A program made the translations under genes and the position numbers. This document shows, in pieces, positions 8,487 to 16,331 of a stretch of DNA of 64,000 nt. The notes beneath the pieces were generated by a model. The model did no database searches. It was not told the origin of the DNA and worked only from the letters and a program-made list of their open reading frames with translations. The stretch comes from Burkholderia cepacia (GTDB lineage Bacteria; Pseudomonadota; Gammaproteobacteria; Burkholderiales; Burkholderiaceae): NCBI RefSeq assembly GCF_001718835.1, contig NZ_CP013443.1, positions 3,658,001 through 3,722,000 of the forward strand, in the 5' to 3' direction. Numbering within the stretch: position 1 is the first letter of the stretch; every line of letters begins with the position of its first letter.

Positions 8487-10143
8487 AATGACGCACGCGA
8501 TCCGGAATCAGGGAAATGTCGACGCGCCGGTTCAGCGCCCGGCCAGCCTCACTGCGGTTGTCCGCGATCGGGCGGATGTCGCCCATTCCCTGGATCGCGA
8601 AACGAGTGACCGGCAATCCGCCTACGGTGACCAGCCAATCGCGGATCGCACGCGCCCGCGCTTCGGATAGCTGAAGATTTGCCTCGGGCGATCCTTCGCT
8701 GTCCGCATGCCCCTCGATCAGCACACGCTGGTCCGGATTCACCCGGATCAGCCGCAGCACATGCGCCAGTTCGCGATGCGCGCTCTCCGGGGAAAACGTC
8801 GCCTTGCCGCTCGCAAACAGAGAAAGGCTATCGATCCGCGCAGTCGTAAGCGGCGGTTGGTAAGCCGCCAGCGCGGCGTCGAGGCGGGCCGACAACGCAC
8901 GCCCCGGATACAACCCCCAGCCCGCTCCGAACGGCGCGCCGTCGCGCAAGTTGCGCACCACTTCGTCGCGAGCCTCGCGCACCCGCTCGAACGAGTCGAT
9001 CTTCGCGGTGATCCGGTCGCCTGGCGTGCTCCAGTATGTAGACAAGTCGCCCGCGATACGCTCGACGATTCGGTAATTCACCCAACCTGACATCGCCACC
9101 GCCACGATCAGCGCCACCACGCTCGACAGCAGGACGTGCGACGCGAGCGGCCATTCCCCGCCGGTCGGCGGCGGCGCGGCGTGCCGCCCGGCAACACGCG
9201 TCGACGCATGGACGAGCGGCGGCGGGAGCGGCCCCGCCACCGGCTTCGTGACGCCCGGCTGCAGGCCGGTTCTGGCGATCAGCCAGCGCGTCCACGCGCC
9301 CGGTCTGATCGGCGTATGGCCGACGTCCGCCAGCGACACGCCCTGCAGCGCGAACGGCGGCGTATTCGCGAGCGCGGAGATCAACGACAGCAACGCGGCC
9401 TCGTCGAGCCATTCGAACACCGAGAGTCCAAGCGCGCTCCGGACCACAGCGCCCGTTTGCCGCGACGACGCCAGTTGACGACGAATCGCCGGCAGCCGAT
9501 CGTAAAGCCGGATCGACTCGTCGAGGCGCGGCACGCCGACGTCGAGCGGATCGCCAAACCACTGCACCTGTGTCGCGGCGTCCTCGCCAGGTCCCAGACA
9601 TGCATACACGGCAACATGACAAGGCAACACACATTCGGGATGGCAGTACGCTGCCTGCAGCGCGATCCGCCATTGCACGAACTCACGGCGCAGCACGCTT
9701 TCGTCATCGCCCTCCGGCACCACGGGCAGCAACGCGGCGTCAGGGAAGCGGCCCCGCGACGCCTTTACCTGGGCCATGACGTCGTTCAGCCGCTCCGGCG
9801 TATCGGCCAGCAGCCACACCGCCCGATCGTCGCGCCTGAGCGTCGTCCGCCCGCCATCGCGCGGAAACAGTCCGGCGGCATACGGCCCGACGACGACGAT
9901 CACCGCGAGTTCGTGCGTGACGCTCCCGATCGCATCGGTGGACTCGGCGGAACTCGAAACCGCGTGCGCCGCGCGCCGTCGCTCATGCCAGCCGGCGACG
10001 CAAACGGCCGACGCGACTGCCAGCGCGACGAACGTCGCGATCAGCCAATCCGCCAGCCCGGCGAGCACCCACGCACCGCCGGTCACGACGACCGGCATCA
10101 CGATCCAGACCAGCCCGGTCTCCCGCATCGAACGCATGTTCAC
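8485..10143 (-). CDS. TssM-N-like membrane protein with C-terminal OmpA domain (T6SS-type accessory)
   Basis: About 552 aa. Two membrane spans (VWIVMPVVVTGGAWVLAG and the adjacent LIATFVALAVASAVCVAG) are followed by a ~340-residue cytoplasmic region laid out like the TssM N-terminal part. It has a degenerate P-loop, VVVGPYAAGLF, without the Lys-Thr. A third span (VLLSSVVALIVAVAMSGW) leads to a short periplasmic part and an OmpA domain with IEGHADSEG and AGRALNRRVDISL. A GTG at 10143 has AGGAGG 8 bp upstream and overlaps the preceding stop (GTGA); the ATG at 10137 is the alternative. It likely pairs with the DotU-like gene before it as a cell-wall-anchored inner-membrane module. The function is inferred from architecture. 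Confidence 0.75.
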   Translation of the reverse strand: MNMRSMRETGLVWIVMPVVVTGGAWVLAGLADWLIATFVALAVASAVCVAGWHERRRAAHAVSSSAESTDAIGSVTHELAVIVVVGPYAAGLFPRDGGRTTLRRDDRAVWLLADTPERLNDVMAQVKASRGRFPDAALLPVVPEGDDESVLRREFVQWRIALQAAYCHPECVLPCHVAVYACLGPGEDAATQVQWFGDPLDVGVPRLDESIRLYDRLPAIRRQLASSRQTGAVVRSALGLSVFEWLDEAALLSLISALANTPPFALQGVSLADVGHTPIRPGAWTRWLIARTGLQPGVTKPVAGPLPPPLVHASTRVAGRHAAPPPTGGEWPLASHVLLSSVVALIVAVAMSGWVNYRIVERIAGDLSTYWSTPGDRITAKIDSFERVREARDEVVRNLRDGAPFGAGWGLYPGRALSARLDAALAAYQPPLTTARIDSLSLFASGKATFSPESAHRELAHVLRLIRVNPDQRVLIEGHADSEGSPEANLQLSEARARAIRDWLVTVGGLPVTRFAIQGMGDIRPIADNRSEAGRALNRRVDISLIPDRVRH

Positions 10144-10829
10144 GGCCGCGCCTCCTCGCCGTTCCGCGCAACGCGCGGTCCCGAATCGGGCAAGCGCTCC
10201 ACCGCGCGCTGCAACGAGACGTCGCATCCGATCCACACGGCCGCCAGCAGCACCACCGCGGGAAGCATCCGGCGAAGTGGTGGCCATGCGCGCGTCGCAA
10301 CCGCGGCGACAGCTCGCTGCGTCGACGGTTCGCCCGCCGCACCGGACGCGTCCGGATCGAGCTGTGACGCCACGGGACGCGCCGCACTGACATGCTGCCG
10401 ATAAGCGTCGTGTTCGAGCGGCAGCCAGAGATCGAGCAGCGTCGCATACATGTCCTGCAATTGCGGCTTCGAACGCGGCCCGTTCAGCAGCGCCTCGATT
10501 CGCGCCCGAACCCGGTCCGCGCCGCTGCTCACACGATGAAAACGGAACAGCATCGTCTCGCGCATCCATTCGTCCCGCCTGCCCGCCGGCAGATGGCGCA
10601 ACGTCACCTCGTCCAGCAGCGCGCATTGCGCGATGCCGACGTCACGCACGACGTCGTTTGCGCAACCGTCGTCGCGCATCGCCTGATCGAGCCGCTCGAC
10701 GAGCCCGATGCAACGCGCACGCCAGACGTGGATTTCCGGTATCGACGCGCCCTGCACAAGCAACGCAACATGAAGCACGGTCTCTTGAAGCGACGCACGC
10801 AACGCTGCGCCTGAACTATCGAATTTCAT
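10140..10829 (-). CDS. Short DotU/TssL-like inner-membrane protein
   Basis: 229 aa. The first ~175 residues resemble the DotU cytoplasmic domain: CALLDEVTLRHLPAG corresponds to the 'CALDEA' helix of TssL, and RETMLFRFHR to the next one. A single membrane span lies near the C-terminus (LPAVVLLAAVWIGCDVSL). Unlike the tssL at 2031-3335 it carries no OmpA domain; that domain is supplied by the overlapping next gene. It starts 34 bp after the second fimbrial pilin gene on the same strand, with no good ribosome site visible, so its expression probably depends on the fimbrial operon. The DotU call is from motif pattern, not a search. Confidence 0.72.
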   Translation of the reverse strand: MKFDSSGAALRASLQETVLHVALLVQGASIPEIHVWRARCIGLVERLDQAMRDDGCANDVVRDVGIAQCALLDEVTLRHLPAGRRDEWMRETMLFRFHRVSSGADRVRARIEALLNGPRSKPQLQDMYATLLDLWLPLEHDAYRQHVSAARPVASQLDPDASGAAGEPSTQRAVAAVATRAWPPLRRMLPAVVLLAAVWIGCDVSLQRAVERLPDSGPRVARNGEEARP

Positions 10830-10863
10830 CTGGAAAACGGTAAAGCGTGTCGGCGCAATGCCG

Positions 10864-11436
10864 TCACGGCATTTGGATCACGAAGGTCGCATACGTGCGC
10901 ACCTTGCCGGCAGTCGTCGCGCCGGTCGCGTAATACTGAGCACCAAACGGAACAGGCGTCGTGGTTGATGCATCGAGGTCCACCGTCTTCATCGTCGCCG
11001 CGTTGCCGACCTGAATCGGCGATCCGTCGCCGTTCAACAGCTGGATCTGAACTCCCTTCGCGCTTGCCGGATCGGTCGGGTCCTCGACGTCGAGATTGCC
11101 GTTCGCGTTCGTCGCGGCGCCCCGCTGAAAGTAGACGCGGACCGCCTGGATGCTGCCGTCGCAGCGCAACGGAATGGTGAACGCCGTGGAGCCCGCCGTC
11201 TGTCCCGGCGACGTCAGCGATGACGTCGAAATCCGCGGCAATTTGACCGTCTGATTTTCCTGGCCGTTCACGATCGTGCACGTCACCGAGTTATAGGAAC
11301 CCTGGAACTTGACCGTGACGGTGGGATTGCCCGCCCCCCAAGCTGCACTCCCCGGCCAAGCGAACATCGCGGCCGCGACGCCCAATGCGATGCACCCGAT
11401 CCACTTCGATGCCTGCGTTCGTATCGTTCTGTCCAT
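10864..11436 (-). CDS. Minor fimbrial subunit (type 1 pilin family)
   Basis: 190 aa from the ATG at 11436, which has GAGG 8 bp upstream. A signal peptide (KWIGCIALGVAAAMFAWPGSAAWG) is followed by one pilin domain with the two conserved cysteines (SVTCTIVNG and LRCDGS) and a C-terminal donor-strand-type ending VRTYATFVIQMP. It resembles the major pilin in layout (ATGATTAGKV against ATGQTTAGKV) and could be a tip or adaptor subunit. No separate two-domain adhesin exists in the operon. An ATG at 11469 overlapping the usher stop is possible but gives a poorer signal peptide. Confidence 0.85.
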   Translation of the reverse strand: MDRTIRTQASKWIGCIALGVAAAMFAWPGSAAWGAGNPTVTVKFQGSYNSVTCTIVNGQENQTVKLPRISTSSLTSPGQTAGSTAFTIPLRCDGSIQAVRVYFQRGAATNANGNLDVEDPTDPASAKGVQIQLLNGDGSPIQVGNAATMKTVDLDASTTTPVPFGAQYYATGATTAGKVRTYATFVIQMP

Positions 11437-11465
11437 TAGCTCTGCCTCACTTTGATGCAGGCGCG

Positions 11466-14255
11466 TCATTGCATCGCCGTCGTGCCGCAGCGTAATCGCA
11501 CGCGCGTCGCCATCTTGATCTTCTCCGCGCCCGCCGGTACGGCAGGCACCACATAGGGCAATCTGCACTGGTCGGCGGCCCCGATTCCCCACTTCGCGGT
11601 CAGTTCGCCGGAGCCTTCCAGCCCGCGCAGGAATGCCATGCCGCCCTGGCCAACGCCACCGATCGACTTTCCCGCGCCATCGAACAACTGGGTACCCATC
11701 GGTAGCGGCGAGCCGTCCTGCCTCTCCATCGCCGCGAACACCGGCCGGCCGCGCACCGTGCTCATCTTCACGAAAACGACCGAGTTGTTGCGTGGCACGA
11801 CTTCCTCGCTCGTGTTCCCGAGTTCGACGTCGTCAGGGAGACGGGACGGGTCGATCTCGACCGTGTTGACGCGATACGGCGTGAGCGAAGGAATCACCGC
11901 AAAGCCGAAACGATCGATCGATGCCCCTTGCCCATTGACGATCTGTCCGCCCGTCGCGCCCTTCGCTTCGATCAGCGCCGCCGCCTGACCAAGCGGCGGG
12001 CTCAGCGTGACCCCTCCTCGATGCACGATCATCGCGCCGTTCGCGCCGAACGACGCCTGACGCATCCGGTTGCTGAGCGATGCGTTCGCTCGGTAGGTGC
12101 CGACAGACGACCGGTAAGTACCATAGCCGCCGAACGAAGAGAGACGGTCGGCGTCGCCGACGATGCGTGATGCGTTGACCCCGTAGCTGAACGGCGCAAT
12201 GGTTCCCTTGCTGCCGGACAGGTCCATCTGAACGGCGCTGTTGCCGCGCGAATCGCGCGAAGCCGAGGTAGTCAGCGAATTGAAGATGCTGCTCCGCGTA
12301 GACGTCTGCTTGCCGAGCGGAATCGACAGGTTGACACCGACCTGGGTGACCGTCCGGTCGCCGTCGTTACGGGCGCGCTGCGCGTACACTGAATACGACA
12401 TGCGCCGGAATGTGCTGTTGAAGCCGACCTGATACTGCAGGTCCCGCCCCCGCTCGCCGCCCCAGTAGTCCTGCGAACTACCGGTAATGTAGATCGCACT
12501 GCGATCGCCCAGCCGCTGGTTGACGTTAACCTGAAAGCGCGTACGAGCCCGATAGTTGTACTGACCAATTGAACCATTCCAATCTTTGCGCGCATTCACC
12601 GCGTCCTGGAGATTGAAGAAGTTCGACGTCGAATAGCGGTACGCGGCCACCGAAAAATTGGTTCCGGTCGACGTCATCATCTTGCTGTAGGTCACACGGG
12701 AGCTGACGCCATGGTACGTGCGCCGGCCGGGCACACTCGTGTGGGCGGACGTGACGTCGAAAGCAAATGCGCCGACCGACGTATTGAACGCCATGCCGAA
12801 CAGGCCGGAACCGTAGCCGGCCGACGTCAACACACCGGCATAGGCGGTGACGAGGTTCGTGATGCCGCGCTGGTAAGTCAACTGGGCGACCCAGGGCTTC
12901 GTATCGGAAAAACCGTCCCGGTACTGCCCGACAGTGACATTGAAGCGGTGCCGACCGGGCCGCAACAGTTGCGGAACGGCGGCGAACGGCACCGAAAAGC
13001 GCCGCACGCGCCCGTCCGATTCCGTAACCGTCACCTCGAGGTCCCCGCCGTAGCCGGTGGCGGGCAGATCGTTGAACTCGAACGGCCCCGGTGAAACGGT
13101 CTCTTCATAGACCGTGTTGCCGCCCTGCCGCACGACCACCCGCGCGTTGGTGTCCGCAACACCGCGAATCGTCGGCGCATAGGCCTGCAGCGAATTCGGC
13201 AGCATGCGGTCGTCGCTCGACAGCTGGGCACCGCGCACGCTGAAGGAATCGAAGATATCGCCGCTCGTGAAGCTGTCGCCGAGCACGATCTGGCTGCGCA
13301 GCGCCGTGATGTCCCGCTGAACGAAGGTTTCGAGGCTACGCCAGGATACGCCCTGCCCGCGGCTCGCCCAGTTCAGCGTCGAACGGTGGCGAAAACGCCA
13401 CGGACCGACATTCACGCCCGACTGCAGGCCGGTATACAGGCTGCTGAAGTTGTGCCCGTAAAAGTTGCTCTCGCTCGTGTACCCGTTGACGTTGTATTGC
13501 AGCAGCCCGACGTTGATCCCCTCGTCCCAGCGCGACGGATCGACGTAGCCTTGGACCGTCTTGCTCATCGCGGTCTGCGGAATCGTCAGATCGATCTTCA
13601 GATCCGCGCTATTGAACGAATACGTCGCGTCGGGTATCGCTTCGCGGAGCGCCAGGCAGGCTTCCGGCCCAGGCTCATGCGCAGCCGTGGCGCCGTCATC
13701 GCTTTCCGGCTTCGGTTGCCGAAGCCGGCTCGCGACCTTGTCGCCGTCGACACCGAACTGCGTGAGCATCGCGAGCGAGAAGCATGGCATGGCGACGTCG
13801 CTGCCAGGCACCGCGCGGAACAGCACGTCGTGACGCCCGCGTCCTTTGCCGTTGACGCTCACATCGACAGCGTAATTGCCCGGCTCGACCGGATTACCCT
13901 TCGCGAAACGCGACAGATCGACGCCGCTGCCGGCGAACAGCCGAGGGTTGAACGCCACCACAGCGGGATCCGTCGCCGTACGAGCCGCCACGTGCATCAC
14001 CGGCTCCGTCGTGGCGCGAGCCGCCATGTACATCGCCGGCTCCGTCGTCGCGCGGGCCGCCATGTGCATCACCGGCTCCGCCCCCGCCTGTTGCTCGGCG
14101 TCGAGCCAGTCCAGCTCCGCCGCGCAAGCGTCGTCGCCAAGCAAGCCCATGCCAAACGCCAGACTGACCGCCAAAGCCACCCGCCGGCGGCGAAAGACGC
14201 TCAGATCGACATCGTGAACACCGCCAAGCGCGATATTTTTTGCTGCTCGAACCAC
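11466..14255 (-). CDS. Fimbrial outer-membrane usher (FimD/PapC family)
   Basis: 929 aa usher that receives chaperone-bound subunits and threads the growing pilus through the outer membrane. After the signal peptide come three 12-residue repeats (~60-95), then the N-terminal domain (FNPRLFAGSGVDLSRF), the 24-strand barrel with the plug, and C-terminal domains with two cysteines (DQCRLPYVVPA ... RLRCGT). The repeats between signal peptide and N-domain are not a normal part of ushers. It is flanked by chaperone and pilin genes in one minus-strand operon. Confidence 0.93.
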   Translation of the reverse strand: MVRAAKNIALGGVHDVDLSVFRRRRVALAVSLAFGMGLLGDDACAAELDWLDAEQQAGAEPVMHMAARATTEPAMYMAARATTEPVMHVAARTATDPAVVAFNPRLFAGSGVDLSRFAKGNPVEPGNYAVDVSVNGKGRGRHDVLFRAVPGSDVAMPCFSLAMLTQFGVDGDKVASRLRQPKPESDDGATAAHEPGPEACLALREAIPDATYSFNSADLKIDLTIPQTAMSKTVQGYVDPSRWDEGINVGLLQYNVNGYTSESNFYGHNFSSLYTGLQSGVNVGPWRFRHRSTLNWASRGQGVSWRSLETFVQRDITALRSQIVLGDSFTSGDIFDSFSVRGAQLSSDDRMLPNSLQAYAPTIRGVADTNARVVVRQGGNTVYEETVSPGPFEFNDLPATGYGGDLEVTVTESDGRVRRFSVPFAAVPQLLRPGRHRFNVTVGQYRDGFSDTKPWVAQLTYQRGITNLVTAYAGVLTSAGYGSGLFGMAFNTSVGAFAFDVTSAHTSVPGRRTYHGVSSRVTYSKMMTSTGTNFSVAAYRYSTSNFFNLQDAVNARKDWNGSIGQYNYRARTRFQVNVNQRLGDRSAIYITGSSQDYWGGERGRDLQYQVGFNSTFRRMSYSVYAQRARNDGDRTVTQVGVNLSIPLGKQTSTRSSIFNSLTTSASRDSRGNSAVQMDLSGSKGTIAPFSYGVNASRIVGDADRLSSFGGYGTYRSSVGTYRANASLSNRMRQASFGANGAMIVHRGGVTLSPPLGQAAALIEAKGATGGQIVNGQGASIDRFGFAVIPSLTPYRVNTVEIDPSRLPDDVELGNTSEEVVPRNNSVVFVKMSTVRGRPVFAAMERQDGSPLPMGTQLFDGAGKSIGGVGQGGMAFLRGLEGSGELTAKWGIGAADQCRLPYVVPAVPAGAEKIKMATRVRLRCGTTAMQ
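13981..14088 (-). repeat. Three 36-bp in-frame tandem repeats in the usher gene
   Basis: Units 13981-14016, 14017-14052 and 14053-14088 differ at only a few bases and encode 12-residue copies of the pattern ATTEPVMHMAAR. They lie just after the signal peptide, before the chaperone-binding N-domain. The frame is kept, so copy number could vary without breaking the gene. Confidence 0.9.
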
Positions 14256-14291
14256 TCTTCGATCCTCATCGTTTCCGACACAGTCGGCCGG

Positions 14292-15023
14292 TTATTCTGC
14301 TGTGGCCGAACCTGCCACCTCCGCGCCGTAATCGTTGAGTAGCTTGTAAGAAATCGCGCCTCGCGCGAGCGTGCTACGCGTACCCGGCTGCTGCGTAAAC
14401 GACACGTGGCCGAACGGTGCCACCATGGACGGGTCGAACTGGATTTCCTTGTCACCAGCCTTCAATGCCACACGGCTGAACGACACGTAATAGGGCGACG
14501 GATTGTCGACGCGCAGGACGCTCTGCCCTTTGCCGTCGTGCACGACCTTCCACTTCAGCAACTCGCCCGAAGGCCCGTCCTGAAGCGCGGCCGGCCGGAA
14601 AAACAGCTTGATGCGCGTGCGAAAGGCAAGCTGCAGCAGATTCGTGTCTTCGGCATTCGTCGGCTGCGGCGGAATTTCCTGCACGTTGAGCCAGAACACC
14701 GATTCGCGATCCGTCGGCAGATTCGTGCCCGTGTACATGATGCGTAACGTCTGCCCCTTTTTCGGCTCGACGCGGAACACCGGCGGCGTCAGCACGAACG
14801 GCACCTTGATCTGATCAGGATTGGCATCCGAATCACCGTCGTCGATCCACGACTGCACCAGCACGGGCGCCGTCTCGATGTTCGTCAATCGCACGTTGAC
14901 TTCACGACTCTGCTCCGGGTACACGACCCGCGTACCCGTGATCACGATCGCCGCCTGGGCCGACAGCGCCATCGCGCCCAACGCCAAAGCTGCCGCGATG
15001 CCCTTCCATTTCCACAACCGCAC
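14292..15023 (-). CDS. Periplasmic fimbrial chaperone (PapD/FimC family)
   Basis: 243 aa. A signal peptide ending ALSAQA is followed by the first Ig-like domain, with ITGTRVVYPEQSREVNVRLTN and the G1-strand region that donates a strand to pilins (RVEPKKGQTLRIMYTG), then the second domain. It keeps pilin subunits folded and delivers them to the usher encoded next to it. The N-terminal arginine at the start of strand A and the conserved lysine region are visible. Confidence 0.93.
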   Translation of the reverse strand: MRLWKWKGIAAALALGAMALSAQAAIVITGTRVVYPEQSREVNVRLTNIETAPVLVQSWIDDGDSDANPDQIKVPFVLTPPVFRVEPKKGQTLRIMYTGTNLPTDRESVFWLNVQEIPPQPTNAEDTNLLQLAFRTRIKLFFRPAALQDGPSGELLKWKVVHDGKGQSVLRVDNPSPYYVSFSRVALKAGDKEIQFDPSMVAPFGHVSFTQQPGTRSTLARGAISYKLLNDYGAEVAGSATAE

Positions 15024-15113
15024 GCAAACCTCCTTGATCGTTCGTCGCGCGAACTCCGGAGGCTTTGCAGCGAAGCCTCCGGAGCCCGCTTGCGGGCTAC
15101 TTGCGACTCGGGA

Positions 15114-15665
15114 TCACAGATAGGCGAGCGTGAAGCGAGCGAAGGTATTCACCTTACCCGCCGTGGTCTGGCCGGTCGCGAAGTACTGGCCGCCGTAGAG
15201 CAGCGTCGCGCCACGGTCGGTGCCCGCACCCGTCACATCGTAGTAGTGGCCGGTCGCACCAGCCCGAATGCCCGTACCGTCGCTGTTCACCAGCTGAACG
15301 ACGACGTTCTTTGCTGCCACCTTGTCATCCGTGATCAGGTTCTTGAGATAGCCGGTATCCGGATCCATGTTGGTCATCTCGAAGTGGGCAGCGACCTTGT
15401 TCACGTCGGGCGCGCAATTCGACACGCCAATCTCGAATGACGTCGAGCCGGCCGTATCGCCACGCTTCGCCAGATCGACCGTCGAGATCTTCGGCAGCTC
15501 CACTTTCTTGTCCTCATCCCCAGCCTTGACCGAACACGTGCTCGCGGTCAGCTCGCCGTTGAATGTCACCTTGCCTTGCGTAACGGCGGTCTGCGCGAAT
15601 GCGGTCGATGCCGCCATCGAACCCAGCAGTGCCGCAGTAAAGATACTCAATGCTTTCTTGCTCAC
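15114..15665 (-). CDS. Major fimbrial subunit (type 1 pilin family)
   Basis: 183 aa beginning with a GTG at 15665 that has GGAGAG 6 bp before it; no ATG fits. Signal peptide (LSIFTAALLGSMAASTAFA), mature start QTAVTQGKVTFNGELTASTCSV, two cysteines and a C-terminal FARFTLAYL donor strand are classic type 1 pilin features. As first gene of the operon it should be the most abundant product and form the pilus shaft. Confidence 0.92.
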   Translation of the reverse strand: MSKKALSIFTAALLGSMAASTAFAQTAVTQGKVTFNGELTASTCSVKAGDEDKKVELPKISTVDLAKRGDTAGSTSFEIGVSNCAPDVNKVAAHFEMTNMDPDTGYLKNLITDDKVAAKNVVVQLVNSDGTGIRAGATGHYYDVTGAGTDRGATLLYGGQYFATGQTTAGKVNTFARFTLAYL

Positions 15666-15960
15666 TTGACTCTCCTACTCGAATAAAAAGTACACCGACC
15701 TCGTCGGTCAGGTCCGCGAGACGCCGCACCGCCCATGCATGCCGCGCTTATCTCGTTCAGTTGAACCCGGGAGAAATGCTATCGACACTATTTCTTCGGA
15801 GATATAGGACAAGTTCAAATTTGAAAGAACTCTTGTCTCCCGCATATGGCAAATCCGAGATAAGCGCATCTGATTCGCCCGGATAACGAACTTTCAATTC
15901 CTCCAATTAACAATTCATTCAACACTTGTTAAATCGATGTAACGATTTCCTTTTCACCTG
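15666..15960 (-). promoter_or_regulatory. Fimbrial operon control region with paired inverted repeats
   Basis: Upstream of the major pilin the DNA becomes AT-rich. A 12-bp sequence at 15744-15755 (GCGCTTATCTCG) recurs exactly inverted at 15856-15867. Between them lie a perfect 12-bp palindrome TTCAAATTTGAA at 15814-15825, inside a larger imperfect palindrome (~15798-15840), and a weak minus-strand promoter candidate (-35 at 15824-15829, -10 TATATC at 15801-15806, 17 bp apart). The layout fits an operator-rich or invertible promoter; which one cannot be told by eye. Confidence 0.5.
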
Positions 15961-16195
15961 ATAGAGACAGATGATCATGAAAAGGAAAACTGTCTGCGCC
16001 TGTTCGCACGACGTACCAGCCGCCAGCAATAGCCTCCCCATCCGCCCCCGGCGCGGCAGGCCCGGACGCACCGACCGAGGGATGCGCCGCCCGGCGGCGG
16101 ATTTCCGCTATACTTGGCGCCAGCAGCCGGCCCTCCACGGGCGGCCGGTCTGCACGACGCGCCGATTTGCTGACTCGATTGCGGGCGCGCGAACC
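15961..16195. other. Intergenic stretch between fimbrial region and metX leader
   Basis: No convincing gene is seen here. Short open frames on both strands lack family features. Base composition shifts from AT-rich (fimbrial side) back to the GC-rich core level, which marks the junction between the accessory region to the left and conserved core genes to the right. The metX promoter probably lies in this stretch. Confidence 0.5.
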
Positions 16196-16256
16196 GGCCG
16201 GGGTCTTGATTTTTCGTTGCCCCGGCGGTTCACTACAAATGCGGCTAAAGAGGTCG
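16196..16256 (+). ncRNA. SAM-II-like riboswitch upstream of metX
   Basis: GCCGGGG (16197-16203) pairs with CCCCGGC (16220-16226). The loop begins TCTTGATTT, matching the conserved UGAUUU of SAM-II, and downstream comes AAATGCGGCTAAAGAGG (16237-16253), matching the conserved GCUAAAGAGG strand that forms the pseudoknot. SAM-II riboswitches control methionine genes by binding S-adenosylmethionine, and metX begins 76 bp downstream, so context agrees. The call is from motif pattern; a covariance-model scan would settle it. Confidence 0.72.
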
Positions 16257-16331
16257 TCAGCCGCGCATCTTCGACTCCGCGCCTCGCCGACACCATTTAG
16301 CCGCCCAGTCATAAGGCATAAGGCGGAACGA

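Noticed and set aside
15744..15867. Certain phase-variation switch
   Set aside because: Geometry fits, but there is no recombinase nearby and no read evidence, so it is kept only as a finding.
15961..16196. Short gene between the fimbrial region and metX
   Set aside because: Several small frames on both strands, none with a ribosome site or family pattern; the stretch includes the metX leader.
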